The notes: generated from the letters alone by a model not told the origin. Counted from the stretch's first letter, positions 1-6,305 are shown. The stretch is DNA of 10,702 nucleotides from Verrucomicrobiota bacterium (GCA_010025475.1 RGTE01000032.1:1-10702); one strand, 5' to 3'. Translations and numbers: made by a program.

Positions 1-331
1 GGGCACCCCGGCGGGTGGCGGAAAAACCGAGCCGGTCGACCAGTGTGTCGAGTCGGGTTTCCAGCAGCTGCAGCATTTTTTCGCCGGTGACTCCGCGGCT
101 TTGCATGGCCTTCTGGTAGACACGGCGGAACTGCTTCTCCAAAAGACCGTAGCCGTACTTCATCTTCTGTTTTTCGCCGAGCGCGATCGCGTAGTCGGAC
201 TGCTTGCGACGACCCTTGGCCCCATGGACTCCTGGCGGAAAATTCCGGCGCTCCAGCGCCTTGGAAGCACCAAAAATCGGCTGGCCGAAACGTCGGTTGA
301 TCTTATCGCGGGGTCCTGTGTAGCGGGCCAT
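1..331 (-). CDS. rpsD: Small-subunit ribosomal protein S4, 5' part only (runs off the window)
   Basis: S4 is a primary 16S rRNA binder of the 30S body; in many bacteria it also represses its own operon. The first 110 codons are present, beginning MARYTGPRDKINRRFG, followed by the family-typical PPGVHGAKGRRKQSDYA and EKQKMKYGYGLLEKQFRR stretches, then the start of the S4 RNA-binding domain (LETRLDTLVDRLGF). The N-terminal Cys cluster of zinc-binding S4 proteins is absent, so this is the zinc-free (C-minus) form. The start at 331 is supported by a strong Shine-Dalgarno (AAGGAG five bases upstream, overlapping the rpsK stop). It is the last gene visible; rpoA and rplQ would be expected beyond the left edge, but that cannot be seen. 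Confidence 0.96.
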   Translation of the reverse strand, partial: MARYTGPRDKINRRFGQPIFGASKALERRNFPPGVHGAKGRRKQSDYAIALGEKQKMKYGYGLLEKQFRRVYQKAMQSRGVTGEKMLQLLETRLDTLVDRLGFSATRRGA

Positions 332-336
332 AAATT

Positions 337-342
337 CTCCTT
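337..342 (-). promoter_or_regulatory. Shine-Dalgarno of rpsD
   Basis: The minus strand reads TAAGGAGAATTTATG. AAGGAG, five bases before the rpsD ATG, overlaps the rpsK stop codon, which would couple S4 translation to termination on rpsK. Confidence 0.8.
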
Positions 343-913
343 AGACGCGGCGGGCTTTGCGCATCCGGCAGCCGTTGAACGGCACCGGCGTCACGTCCCG
401 GATGGTGCTGACTTCGAGTCCGACCGCTTGCAGGGCCCGCACGGCCGATTCACGGCCTGTGCCCGGGCCCTTCAGCCGGACTTCCACTTCCTTCACCCCG
501 TGGGCCATGGCCTGACGGCAGGCATCCTGAGCCACCACTTGGGCAACGTAGGCCGTGGACTTCTTGGAACCGCGGAAACCCATCTTCCCGGCGCTCGACC
601 AGGCGATCACGTTCCCCTTCTGGTCGGTGATCGAAACCACTGTGTTATTGAAGGTGGCGAGCACATGGGCGATCCCATGCTGGATTTGTTTCGCTCCCTT
701 GATCTTCGGAATTTTTATTTTGGAGGCGTCGTCCAATCCATCGAGCGTCAGGCTCTCGGGGGCGATGATCGGTTCTGCCTTGGGGGCTTCCTTAGCTCCG
801 GGTTTGGCGCCGGCGGCCTTGGGCTTCTTTTCCTTGGGCGCGGCCGGTTTGGCTCCCTCGGCCTTGGCCGGGGCGGGCTTCTTTTCGGCAGGTTTCTTTT
901 CGGCTTCGCTCAT
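341..913 (-). CDS. rpsK: Small-subunit ribosomal protein S11 with a long Lys/Ala/Pro-rich N-terminal extension
   Basis: S11 sits on the 30S platform near the E site and the mRNA exit. The S11 core runs from about residue 70 to 190 and is complete: IAHVLATFNNTVVSITD, the GFRGSKKST turn, GPGTGRESAVRAL, and the C-terminal DVTPVPFNGCR with a basic end. The usual family length is about 130 residues, whereas this protein has 190. Residues 1-48 are low complexity, almost entirely Lys, Ala, Pro, Glu and Gly, followed by a short linker (PESLTLDGLDD). The ATG at 913 lies three bases after the rpsM stop (TAAGCCATG). No better internal ATG precedes the core, so the extension appears genuine. Its function is unknown; a disordered RNA- or protein-contacting tail is the obvious inference. 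Confidence 0.95.
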   Translation of the reverse strand: MSEAEKKPAEKKPAPAKAEGAKPAAPKEKKPKAAGAKPGAKEAPKAEPIIAPESLTLDGLDDASKIKIPKIKGAKQIQHGIAHVLATFNNTVVSITDQKGNVIAWSSAGKMGFRGSKKSTAYVAQVVAQDACRQAMAHGVKEVEVRLKGPGTGRESAVRALQAVGLEVSTIRDVTPVPFNGCRMRKARRV

Positions 914-916
914 GGC

Positions 917-1312
917 TTACGTCTTGGCCGACTTGGCGTCCTTGCTGCGGATCACGCCCACCGTCTTGCGTGGGCCCTTGCGCGTCCGGGCATTGGTGGA
1001 GGTGCGTTGACCCCGGACCGGCAGGCCCTTCCGGTGGCGAATGCCCCGGTAACAGTTGATCGACTGAAGGCGCTTGAGGTTCTGCTGGATGTCTCGGCGC
1101 AGGTCGCCCTCGATGAGAAAACGGTTCCGCTGGATCACACCGATGATGCGGTTGATCTGCTGGTCGGTCAGGTCCTTGGCACGAAGCTCGGCAGGAATTT
1201 CCGCCTCTTCCACGACCTGACGAGCCCGCGTTGGACCGATCCCGTAAATGTAGCGAAGGCTGAATTCAGCCCTTTTTTCCCCGGGCACGTCGACTCCCAG
1301 AATCCGCGGCAT
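917..1312 (-). CDS. rpsM: Small-subunit ribosomal protein S13
   Basis: S13 forms bridges between the 30S head and the 50S subunit and contacts the P-site tRNA through its basic tail. The 131-residue protein matches the family throughout: PRILGVDVPGEKR at the N-terminus, LRYIYGIGPTRA (helix-hairpin-helix region), IQRNRFLIEGDLRRD, and the signature LPVRGQRTSTNARTRKGPRK. A few extra basic residues (GVIRSKDAKSAKT) follow, slightly longer than the common 118-125 residues. The start codon lies four bases after the rpmJ stop (TAAGGGCATG). The next gene, rpsK, follows with three bases between stop and start. This is the usual alpha-operon order rpmJ-rpsM-rpsK-rpsD. Confidence 0.97.
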   Translation of the reverse strand: MPRILGVDVPGEKRAEFSLRYIYGIGPTRARQVVEEAEIPAELRAKDLTDQQINRIIGVIQRNRFLIEGDLRRDIQQNLKRLQSINCYRGIRHRKGLPVRGQRTSTNARTRKGPRKTVGVIRSKDAKSAKT

Positions 1313-1316
1313 GCCC

Positions 1317-1433
1317 TTATCCCTGCCTCTGCTTCAAACGGGGGTTCTTTTTGTTGATGATGTAGATACGACCCCTCCGGCGGACGACCTGACAGTCGCT
1401 CGTGCGGCGTTTGACGGATGCTCGTACCTTCAT
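1317..1433 (-). CDS. rpmJ: Large-subunit ribosomal protein L36, zinc-ligand-depleted form (38 residues)
   Basis: L36 is the smallest 50S protein and binds 23S rRNA near the base of the stalk. Translation gives 38 residues, starting MKVRASVKRRTSDCQVVRRR and ending LKQRQG, which fits the family length exactly. Zinc-type L36 has Cys at 11, 14 and 27 and His at 33. Here these positions are Thr11, Cys14, Asn27 and Leu33, so only one ligand remains and zinc binding is not expected. The gene lies between map and rpsM, its normal place. The 18 bases before its ATG are AT-rich and show no Shine-Dalgarno, which fits the possible short-leader transcript described under the putative promoter. Confidence 0.93.
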   Translation of the reverse strand: MKVRASVKRRTSDCQVVRRRGRIYIINKKNPRLKQRQG

Positions 1434-1448
1434 AAGACGTAAATTAAA

Positions 1449-1477
1449 ATACTATTGAGCCGCCGAACTGTTGGCAA
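1449..1477 (-). promoter_or_regulatory. Putative sigma-70-like promoter for rpmJ-rpsM-rpsK-rpsD
   Basis: On the minus strand TTGCCA (1477-1472, five of six matches to TTGACA) and TAGTAT (1454-1449, four of six to TATAAT) are separated by exactly 17 bases. The -10 overlaps the map stop codon. The AT-rich tract just downstream is unusual in this GC-rich operon. A transcription start near 1442 would leave a leader of about nine bases before the rpmJ ATG. This is pattern matching only; readthrough from upstream is also possible. Confidence 0.35.
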
Positions 1478-2255
1478 GCACCTTCCTATCCCCGTCCGAA
1501 TCAAGGGATTCCGTCAATATTTCCGGCTCTCCCTCGGTAATCAGGATTACGTGCTCAAAATGGGCCGAATCCTTGCCGTCCGCCGTCACTGCGGTCCATC
1601 CGTCCTTCAGGATCCGGACCTCGGGACTTCCCTCGTTAACCATCGGCTCAATGGCCAGAGTCATACCAGGGCGCAAAATCGGGCCGGAATTAGCACGGCC
1701 GAAATTGGGAATCTGGGGCTCCTCATGCAGTTTCCTTCCAACCCCGTGGCCGACGAACTCCCGCACCACGCTGTAGCCGGCTTTCTTCACGGTCGTTTCC
1801 ACGGCATGGCTGACATCGCCCAACTTCACCCCTCCCCTCGCCGCCGCAATGCCCGCCGCCAAGGCAGCTCGAGTTCGCTCCAAAAGTTTCTGCCGGGCAG
1901 GTGTGATCGCCCCCACCCCAACCGTCGTGGCCGTATCCCCGACCCACCCGTCCAAAATGATTCCGACGTCGAGTTTGACCACATCCCCGTATCCGAGCCG
2001 GCGCGGCCCGCCGATGCCGTGAACCACCTCCTCATTGACCGAAATACATAGTTGTCCCGGAAACTTTCGGTACCCGAGAAACGCGCTCCGGGCCCCGTGC
2101 TTGGCGATCAGTTCTCCCGCTTTCTTATCAATTTCCCCGGTGGTCTTGCCCGGCTCTAAAAGATTGCAAAGTTCCTCAAGAATCGTCCGGGCCATCCGAC
2201 AACTGGCCCGCATTCCGGCGATTCCCGCCGCGTCCTTGATCGGGATCGGAGGCAT
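1452..2255 (-). CDS. map: Methionine aminopeptidase, type I
   Basis: The enzyme removes the initiator methionine from nascent proteins when the second residue is small. It is a cytosolic metalloprotease of the pita-bread fold with a two-metal site. All five metal ligands are visible: Asp96 (KLDVG), Asp107 (GDTA), His170 (FVGHGVG), Glu203 (IEPM) and Glu234 (AHFEH). The catalytic-pocket residues His79 (VVHGIG) and His177 (KLHEEP) are also present. The length of 267 is slightly above the 250-264 typical of short type I enzymes, with a polar C-terminal tail. The N-terminus starts directly at the catalytic domain, without the extra zinc-finger linker of some type I enzymes. It follows secY after 14 bases. 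The adk gene often found between secY and map, and infA often found after map, are both absent. Confidence 0.96.
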   Translation of the reverse strand: MPPIPIKDAAGIAGMRASCRMARTILEELCNLLEPGKTTGEIDKKAGELIAKHGARSAFLGYRKFPGQLCISVNEEVVHGIGGPRRLGYGDVVKLDVGIILDGWVGDTATTVGVGAITPARQKLLERTRAALAAGIAAARGGVKLGDVSHAVETTVKKAGYSVVREFVGHGVGRKLHEEPQIPNFGRANSGPILRPGMTLAIEPMVNEGSPEVRILKDGWTAVTADGKDSAHFEHVILITEGEPEILTESLDSDGDRKVLANSSAAQ

Positions 2256-2269
2256 GGGCCCGGCGGCCC
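2256..2269 (-). other. Small GC hairpin filling the secY-map gap
   Basis: The 14 bases between the secY stop and the map ATG are GGGCCGCCGGGCCC on the minus strand. They can fold into a five-base-pair GGGCC/GGCCC stem with a four-base loop. No U tract follows and the next gene starts at once, so it is not a typical terminator. If it forms in mRNA it would lie where the map ribosome-binding site should be. Confidence 0.4.
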
Positions 2270-3763
2270 TTAGCGAAGGGAGATGACCACACCCGCCAGG
2301 GCGATGATCGCAATGATCACCAAAAGCCAGGCGATCTGCCGTTCGGAAATGGCATTGGAGCTGCCCCCAACACCTGCAACCGTGCGCCCCTTGATCCGCC
2401 CCTTCTTAAGGAAGCCGTCATAGTGACGCTGCAAAAGATAGGTCTCCGCCTGCCGCATGGTGTCCAACATCACTCCGACGATAATGAGCAGTCCGGTTCC
2501 CCCGAAGAACTGGGCCGTAATACTGGGAATTCCCATAAAGTTCTGCACCAACATCGGCAGCACCGCCAGGACCGTCAGGAAGATGGCTCCGGCAAAAGTC
2601 AGGCGCGTCATCGCAAAATCGAGAAACTGGGCGGTGGTTTCTCCAGGACGGACTCCGGGAATGAATCCGCCATGGCGCTTCATGTCGTCCGCGATCTGGA
2701 TTGGATTAAACACCATCGCCACCCAGAAGTAGGAGAAGAAGAAAATCATGCCGGCATAAAGCACATAGTGCAGCCAACCGGTTGCCAGCGCCGCCGCAAT
2801 CCGGTTGGCAGTTGGCGAACCCGGGAACAGGAACCCAAGGATGCTGGCCGGGAACAGCAGGATGGCGTTGGCAAAGATGATCGGCATCACCCCGGCGTAA
2901 TTCACTTTCAAGGGCAGAAAGGAGGTCTGCCCGCCATACACTCGGTTCCCTCTCACCTGTTTGGCGTACTGGACGCTGACCTTCCGCAAGGCTTGGGTCA
3001 GGGCAATCGTTGAGGCGATCACGGCAAAGAGGAATGCCAGCAAAAGGAAGAGCACAAACGGGCTGATCGGCTCACGACCGCTTCCCGGCGGAGGAACAAA
3101 CACCTGCCAGCCGGCCACCAAAGCCGCCGGTAACCGGGCCACAATGCCCACCGTGATGATCATCGAGATACCGTTTCCGATACCCTTTTCCGTCACCTGT
3201 TCCCCAATCCACATCAGGAACATCGTGCCAGCCGTTAAAGTAATCACCGTAATGATGCGGAAAGCCAGACCCGGCTCCGGAACCAAGGGCCCCATCCGCT
3301 GGATGACCTGATCGATGCCCGAAAAGATCGGAATCTTGGAAGGATTCTCGAAACTCACCGCCAACAGGTAGCCCTGCACCACACAAAGGATCAGGGTTCC
3401 GATCCGCGTATATTGGGTGATCTTCTGACGACCCCCCTCTTCGCGCACCATCTTGCCCAAGGACGGAATCACCCCGGTGGCCAGCTGCATGACAATGCTG
3501 GCGCTGATGTAGGGCATGATCGTCAGGGAGAAGATGGCGCAGTTTTCCAATGCACCTCCGCTAAACAGATTGAAGAGACCGATGACGCTCCCCTGATTTT
3601 GGGAATCCACCACCTGCTTGAAGAATTCCCCCAAGACTAACGGGTTGATGCCAGGACACGGAATGGCGGCGCCGATCCGAACCACCACCACCAGCGCGAG
3701 TGTGAAGATAATGCGCTGCCGGAGCTCCGGTATCTTGAAACAGTTGATGAGGGCGTGAAGCAT
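2270..3763 (-). CDS. secY: Preprotein translocase channel subunit SecY, with an extra C-terminal membrane segment
   Basis: SecY forms the protein-conducting channel in the cytoplasmic membrane with SecE and SecG. Ten canonical membrane segments can be placed, roughly at 17-36, 76-98, 118-136, 166-186, 196-219, 236-258, 288-313, 332-352, 383-405 and 418-434. Family landmarks include the plug region around 62-75 (GLFNLFSGGALE), GIGNGIS at 194-200, the large cytosolic loop with GGQTSFLPLKVN, NPIQIADDMKRHGGFIPG, and the C-terminal LQRHYDGFLKKGRIKGR. At 497 residues it is about 50 longer than E. coli SecY. After the normal cytosolic end there is a Gly/Ser linker and an eleventh hydrophobic segment (about 478-495) ending in VISLR. 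It follows rplO after 22 bases. Confidence 0.97.
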   Translation of the reverse strand: MLHALINCFKIPELRQRIIFTLALVVVVRIGAAIPCPGINPLVLGEFFKQVVDSQNQGSVIGLFNLFSGGALENCAIFSLTIMPYISASIVMQLATGVIPSLGKMVREEGGRQKITQYTRIGTLILCVVQGYLLAVSFENPSKIPIFSGIDQVIQRMGPLVPEPGLAFRIITVITLTAGTMFLMWIGEQVTEKGIGNGISMIITVGIVARLPAALVAGWQVFVPPPGSGREPISPFVLFLLLAFLFAVIASTIALTQALRKVSVQYAKQVRGNRVYGGQTSFLPLKVNYAGVMPIIFANAILLFPASILGFLFPGSPTANRIAAALATGWLHYVLYAGMIFFFSYFWVAMVFNPIQIADDMKRHGGFIPGVRPGETTAQFLDFAMTRLTFAGAIFLTVLAVLPMLVQNFMGIPSITAQFFGGTGLLIIVGVMLDTMRQAETYLLQRHYDGFLKKGRIKGRTVAGVGGSSNAISERQIAWLLVIIAIIALAGVVISLR

Positions 3764-3785
3764 GGCCCGTCGGTCCCTGGTCCTC

Positions 3786-4232
3786 TTAGGACTTCAGGAG
3801 GGTGAGTTTTCCGCCAGCGGCTTCCAACGCGGTCTTGGCAGATCCGCTGGCCGCGTGGACTTCCAAGGTCAGATTTTTGGGCTTAAGTTTGCCACCTCCG
3901 AGGATCTTCACGCCGTCCCAATGACCCTTGACCAGACCGCGGGCCCGAAGACCGGCCTCGTCCACCTTGGAACCATCCGGGAACGCCTCCAAGGCGTCCA
4001 GATTCACCGGTGCGTAACGCGTCGCAAAATCCTTGTTGTTGAAACCCCGCTTGGGAATGCGCCGGATCAGGGGCATCTGACCCCCTTCAAATCCGAGCCG
4101 GATGCTGCCGCCGGAACGGGCTTTCTGACCCTTGTGGCCTTTGCCGGAGGTTTTACCGTGGCCGGAGCTTTCGCCGCAGCCCACACGCTTGCGCCGATGC
4201 CGGGCGCCCGGACGAGGAGTCGTGGTGCTCAT
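3786..4232 (-). CDS. rplO: Large-subunit ribosomal protein L15
   Basis: L15 is a late-assembly 50S protein with an extended N-terminal arm buried in 23S rRNA. The arm is recognisable: PGARHRRKRVGCGESSGHGK, then the TSGKGHKGQKARSG core and GFEGGQMPLIRRIPKRGFNN. The C-terminal globular domain ends in AALEAAGG-like sequence (TALEAAGGKLTLL). At 148 residues it has normal family length. The start ATG directly abuts the rpsE stop (TAAATG), leaving no room for rpmD (L30), which usually lies here. The GSGHGKTSG style of the arm resembles Verrucomicrobiota L15 as I remember it. Confidence 0.97.
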   Translation of the reverse strand: MSTTTPRPGARHRRKRVGCGESSGHGKTSGKGHKGQKARSGGSIRLGFEGGQMPLIRRIPKRGFNNKDFATRYAPVNLDALEAFPDGSKVDEAGLRARGLVKGHWDGVKILGGGKLKPKNLTLEVHAASGSAKTALEAAGGKLTLLKS

Positions 4233-4853
4233 TTAGGCATCCTTCCCTTTTTCGGGCTTCTTCTTGCCGCGGACTTCCAAAATCTGGGACCGGGTCCGCA
4301 AGCGAGAGAGCGCGTCGACCGTGGCCTTCACCACGTTGGCGGGATTACTCGACCCCATGGATTTCGCCAAAATGTCTTTCACTCCGGCCGCCTCCAACAC
4401 GGCGCGCACACCACCCCCGGCGATCAAGCCGGTTCCGAGTGATGCCGGACGCAGGAGTACCTTGCCCCCGCCGAAGGCGCCGTTGACCTCGTGTGGGATC
4501 GTGCTGGGTCCAATGTGATAGCTATGAAGGTTCTTTTTCGCGTTTTCGGTCGCCTTGCGAATTGCTTCAGCCACCTCGCGGGCCTTGCCGAACCCCACCC
4601 CCACCTTCCCCTTGTTGTCTCCCACGACCAGAAGGGCGCTAAAACTAAAGCGTCGCCCGCCCTTCACCACTTTCGCACAACGGTTCACAAAGACCACTTT
4701 CTCAAACATGTCCGAGGGGGTGCGGGTGCGGTCCCGTCGGGTGGTTGTGGGCTCAGCCGTGGGAATAAATTCAGACGTCTTGGAGAACGCCTTTTCGGGC
4801 ACCTCCACGTCCTTTGCGGTTTCTGTCTCGTTCGCCACAGGGGCTGTGCTCAT
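4233..4853 (-). CDS. rpsE: Small-subunit ribosomal protein S5 with an N-terminal extension
   Basis: S5 helps form the mRNA entry channel and takes part in decoding fidelity. The double-stranded-RNA-binding-like domain begins near residue 50 (FEKVVFVNRCAKVVKGGRRF) and continues with VGDNKGKVGVGFGKAREV. The C-terminal domain follows, with PASLGTGLIAGGGVRAVLEAAGV and SSNPANVVKATVDAL. The total of 206 residues exceeds the usual 160-175 because of about 48 extra residues at the N-terminus, which are Thr/Glu/Pro rich and end in a basic run (RRDRTRT). A good Shine-Dalgarno (GGAAGGAAGAGCG before the ATG) supports the long start. It lies 13 bases after rplR and abuts rplO. Confidence 0.96.
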   Translation of the reverse strand: MSTAPVANETETAKDVEVPEKAFSKTSEFIPTAEPTTTRRDRTRTPSDMFEKVVFVNRCAKVVKGGRRFSFSALLVVGDNKGKVGVGFGKAREVAEAIRKATENAKKNLHSYHIGPSTIPHEVNGAFGGGKVLLRPASLGTGLIAGGGVRAVLEAAGVKDILAKSMGSSNPANVVKATVDALSRLRTRSQILEVRGKKKPEKGKDA

Positions 4854-4866
4854 TCGCTCTTCCTTC

Positions 4867-5229
4867 CTAGAATTTTAAACCGGCCTGGCGGGCCGCGTCG
4901 GCAAAGGCCTTCACTTTGCCTTGATAAAGAAACCCCCCACGGTCGAAGACCACGGAGGAAATTCCCTTGGAGGATGCCTTTTCCGCCAGGGCCTTCCCCA
5001 CCTGGGCCGCGCCTTTGGAGTTCGGCTTGGCGCCTTTGTGGGATTCTTGGGTTGTGGCCACGGACGCCAGGGTCTTCCCCGCGGTGTCGTCGATGACTTG
5101 GGCGTAAATATGCTTTCCGGTGAAAGCCACACAGAGGCGAGGTTTCCCGGTCTGACCACGAACCCGCAGCCGGATCCGGGCGTGGATGCGGTGACGGCGT
5201 TCCCGGCGATGTTTGGAAGGATTGGGCAT
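4867..5229 (-). CDS. rplR: Large-subunit ribosomal protein L18
   Basis: L18 binds 5S rRNA and, with L5, helps anchor it in the central protuberance. The 120-residue protein shows the basic N-terminus (HRRERRHRIHARIRLRVRG), PRLCVAF-GKHIYAQVIDD, the small helix region with AAQVGKALAEKASSKGI, and the C-terminal VVFDRGGFLYQGKVKAFADAARQAGL. Length and order are normal for the family. It starts six bases after the rplF stop and ends 13 bases before rpsE, as in the standard spc operon. Confidence 0.97.
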   Translation of the reverse strand: MPNPSKHRRERRHRIHARIRLRVRGQTGKPRLCVAFTGKHIYAQVIDDTAGKTLASVATTQESHKGAKPNSKGAAQVGKALAEKASSKGISSVVFDRGGFLYQGKVKAFADAARQAGLKF

Positions 5230-5235
5230 GGTCGT

Positions 5236-5784
5236 TTAGGCCGTCTTGCTCTGGGCTGTCTTGCCCTCTTTGCGACGGAGGTTTTCCCCGGCGAAACGGA
5301 CTCCCTTGCCCTTGTAAGGCTCGGGTGGGTAGTAGCGACGGATGTCGGCCGCCACAGCCCCGACAAGTTGCTTGTCGACTCCCTCGATGGTGAGCTGGGT
5401 GTTTTCCGTGACGGTCACCTTGATTTCCGGCGGCACGGGATAATCGATCGGATGGGATTTGCCGAGGTTCAGAACCAGCTTTTTACCTTGCAGGTTGGCC
5501 TTGAAGCCGACTCCGTGAATTTCAAGTTTCTTGGTGTAGCCGTTAGCCACTCCTTCCACGACGTTCTTCACCAGGCTGCGAGCCAGGCCGTGCAGGGAAC
5601 GCGCTTCGCGGTCCTCCGCATCCCGGGAGAGCAGAATCTGATTCTTGTCGACCTTGGCGCTGATCCGGGGCGGGAGATCGAGGCCGAGTTTACCTTTGGG
5701 GCCCTCCGCCTTCAGACGAGTGCCTTCCAGGGCCACCTTGACGTTGGCCGGAACGGTCACGGGAGATTTGCCGATGCGCGACAT
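5236..5784 (-). CDS. rplF: Large-subunit ribosomal protein L6
   Basis: L6 lies near the sarcin-ricin loop and factor-binding site of the 50S subunit. Both tandem L6 domains are present: MSRIGKSPVTVPANVKV and the ARSLHGLARSLVKNVVEGV helix in the first, then KLEIHGVGFKANLQG, LNLGKSHPIDYPVP and GVDKQLVGAVAADIRRYYPPEPYKGKGVR in the second. The length of 182 is normal. The start codon overlaps the rpsH stop by one base (TAATG), so it is probably translationally coupled to rpsH. Confidence 0.97.
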   Translation of the reverse strand: MSRIGKSPVTVPANVKVALEGTRLKAEGPKGKLGLDLPPRISAKVDKNQILLSRDAEDREARSLHGLARSLVKNVVEGVANGYTKKLEIHGVGFKANLQGKKLVLNLGKSHPIDYPVPPEIKVTVTENTQLTIEGVDKQLVGAVAADIRRYYPPEPYKGKGVRFAGENLRRKEGKTAQSKTA

Positions 5785-6110
5785 TACCAGACCACGAGGA
5801 GAAGCTCCCCGCCCACGTTCTGTTTTTTCGCCTCTTCCCAGCCAACGTACCGGCGTAGACCGGGCTTCGAAAGCCGTTTGATGCAGGTGATCGCCCGCCC
5901 GTTGCGGCCGCGATTGCCTTTCAGGGAAATGTGGAAATCGGAGTGGGCGCCATCTTTCTTCAATTCAAAATCCTCGATGAATCCTTCTTTTTTCAGGATG
6001 GCGAGGATATCGCCACGCATTCTGGAATGGGGGGCCTTCACCGACTTCAAGCCGGCCACCGCCCCGTTCCGGAGGATCGTCAAAAAGTCGGCGAGTGGAT
6101 CAGTGACCAT
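5784..6110 (-). CDS. rpsH: Small-subunit ribosomal protein S8 lacking the conserved STSKG-loop region
   Basis: S8 binds 16S rRNA in the central domain and is needed for 30S assembly; in E. coli it also represses the spc operon. The N-terminal domain is clear (DPLADFLTILRNG, KKEGFIEDF) and the C-terminal domain starts normally (IKRLSKPGLRRYVGWEE). It then jumps straight to the usual C-terminal end (AKKQNVGGELLLVVW). Compared with E. coli S8, about 24 residues between Glu93 and Ala94 are missing, including the STSKG-type motif that contacts 16S rRNA. The protein is 108 residues against about 130. The frame is open, so this is either an in-frame deletion of 72 or so bases or an assembly collapse. 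The join is near 5831. Identity as S8 is secure; function as it stands is doubtful. Confidence 0.9.
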   Translation of the reverse strand: MVTDPLADFLTILRNGAVAGLKSVKAPHSRMRGDILAILKKEGFIEDFELKKDGAHSDFHISLKGNRGRNGRAITCIKRLSKPGLRRYVGWEEAKKQNVGGELLLVVW

Positions 6111-6115
6111 GATGA

Positions 6116-6121
6116 CTCCTT
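6116..6121 (-). promoter_or_regulatory. Shine-Dalgarno of rpsH
   Basis: The minus strand reads TAAGGAGTCATCATG. AAGGAG, five bases before the rpsH ATG, overlaps the rpsN stop codon. It has the same layout as the rpsK-rpsD junction. Confidence 0.8.
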
Positions 6122-6305
6122 ACCAGCTGGCCTTGGTGACGCCGGGGATTTCCCCTTTCAGCGCCATTTCCCGGAATTGAATTCGGCTGATGCCGAAGCG
6201 TCCGATGTAGGCACGCCGCCGGCCGGTGATCGAACACCGGTTGTATTTCCGGGTCGAAAACTTCGCCTTCTGCTTCTGCTTAAGCCGCCAGCACTTCTTG
6301 GCCAT
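6120..6305 (-). CDS. rpsN: Small-subunit ribosomal protein S14, short form without zinc ligands
   Basis: S14 is a late-binding protein of the 30S head. The 61-residue length and C-terminal end (FREMALKGEIPGVTKASW) are those of the short, normally zinc-binding S14. Zinc S14 carries two CxxC pairs; here the positions are Cys24, Thr27, Ser40 and Gln43, so three of four ligands are gone and zinc binding is not expected. The start at 6305 is fixed by a strong AAGGAG seven bases upstream and by the family N-terminus MAKK. Its first 26 bases overlap the end of rplE in another frame. It sits between rplE and rpsH, as in the standard spc operon. Confidence 0.95.
   Translation of the reverse strand: MAKKCWRLKQKQKAKFSTRKYNRCSITGRRRAYIGRFGISRIQFREMALKGEIPGVTKASW

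Noticed and set aside
101..1357. Long plus-strand open frame of about 418 codons opposite rpsD, rpsK, rpsM and rpmJ
   Set aside because: It lies antisense across four well-identified ribosomal genes, has no recognisable domain, and is explained by high GC content with few chance stops.
2256..2269. Transcription terminator between secY and map
   Set aside because: The stem is only five base pairs, no U tract follows, and the map ATG begins immediately after.
4921..6180. Long plus-strand open frame of about 419 codons opposite rplR, rplF, rpsH and rpsN
   Set aside because: Antisense shadow of conserved genes; no family similarity and no plausible ribosome-binding context.
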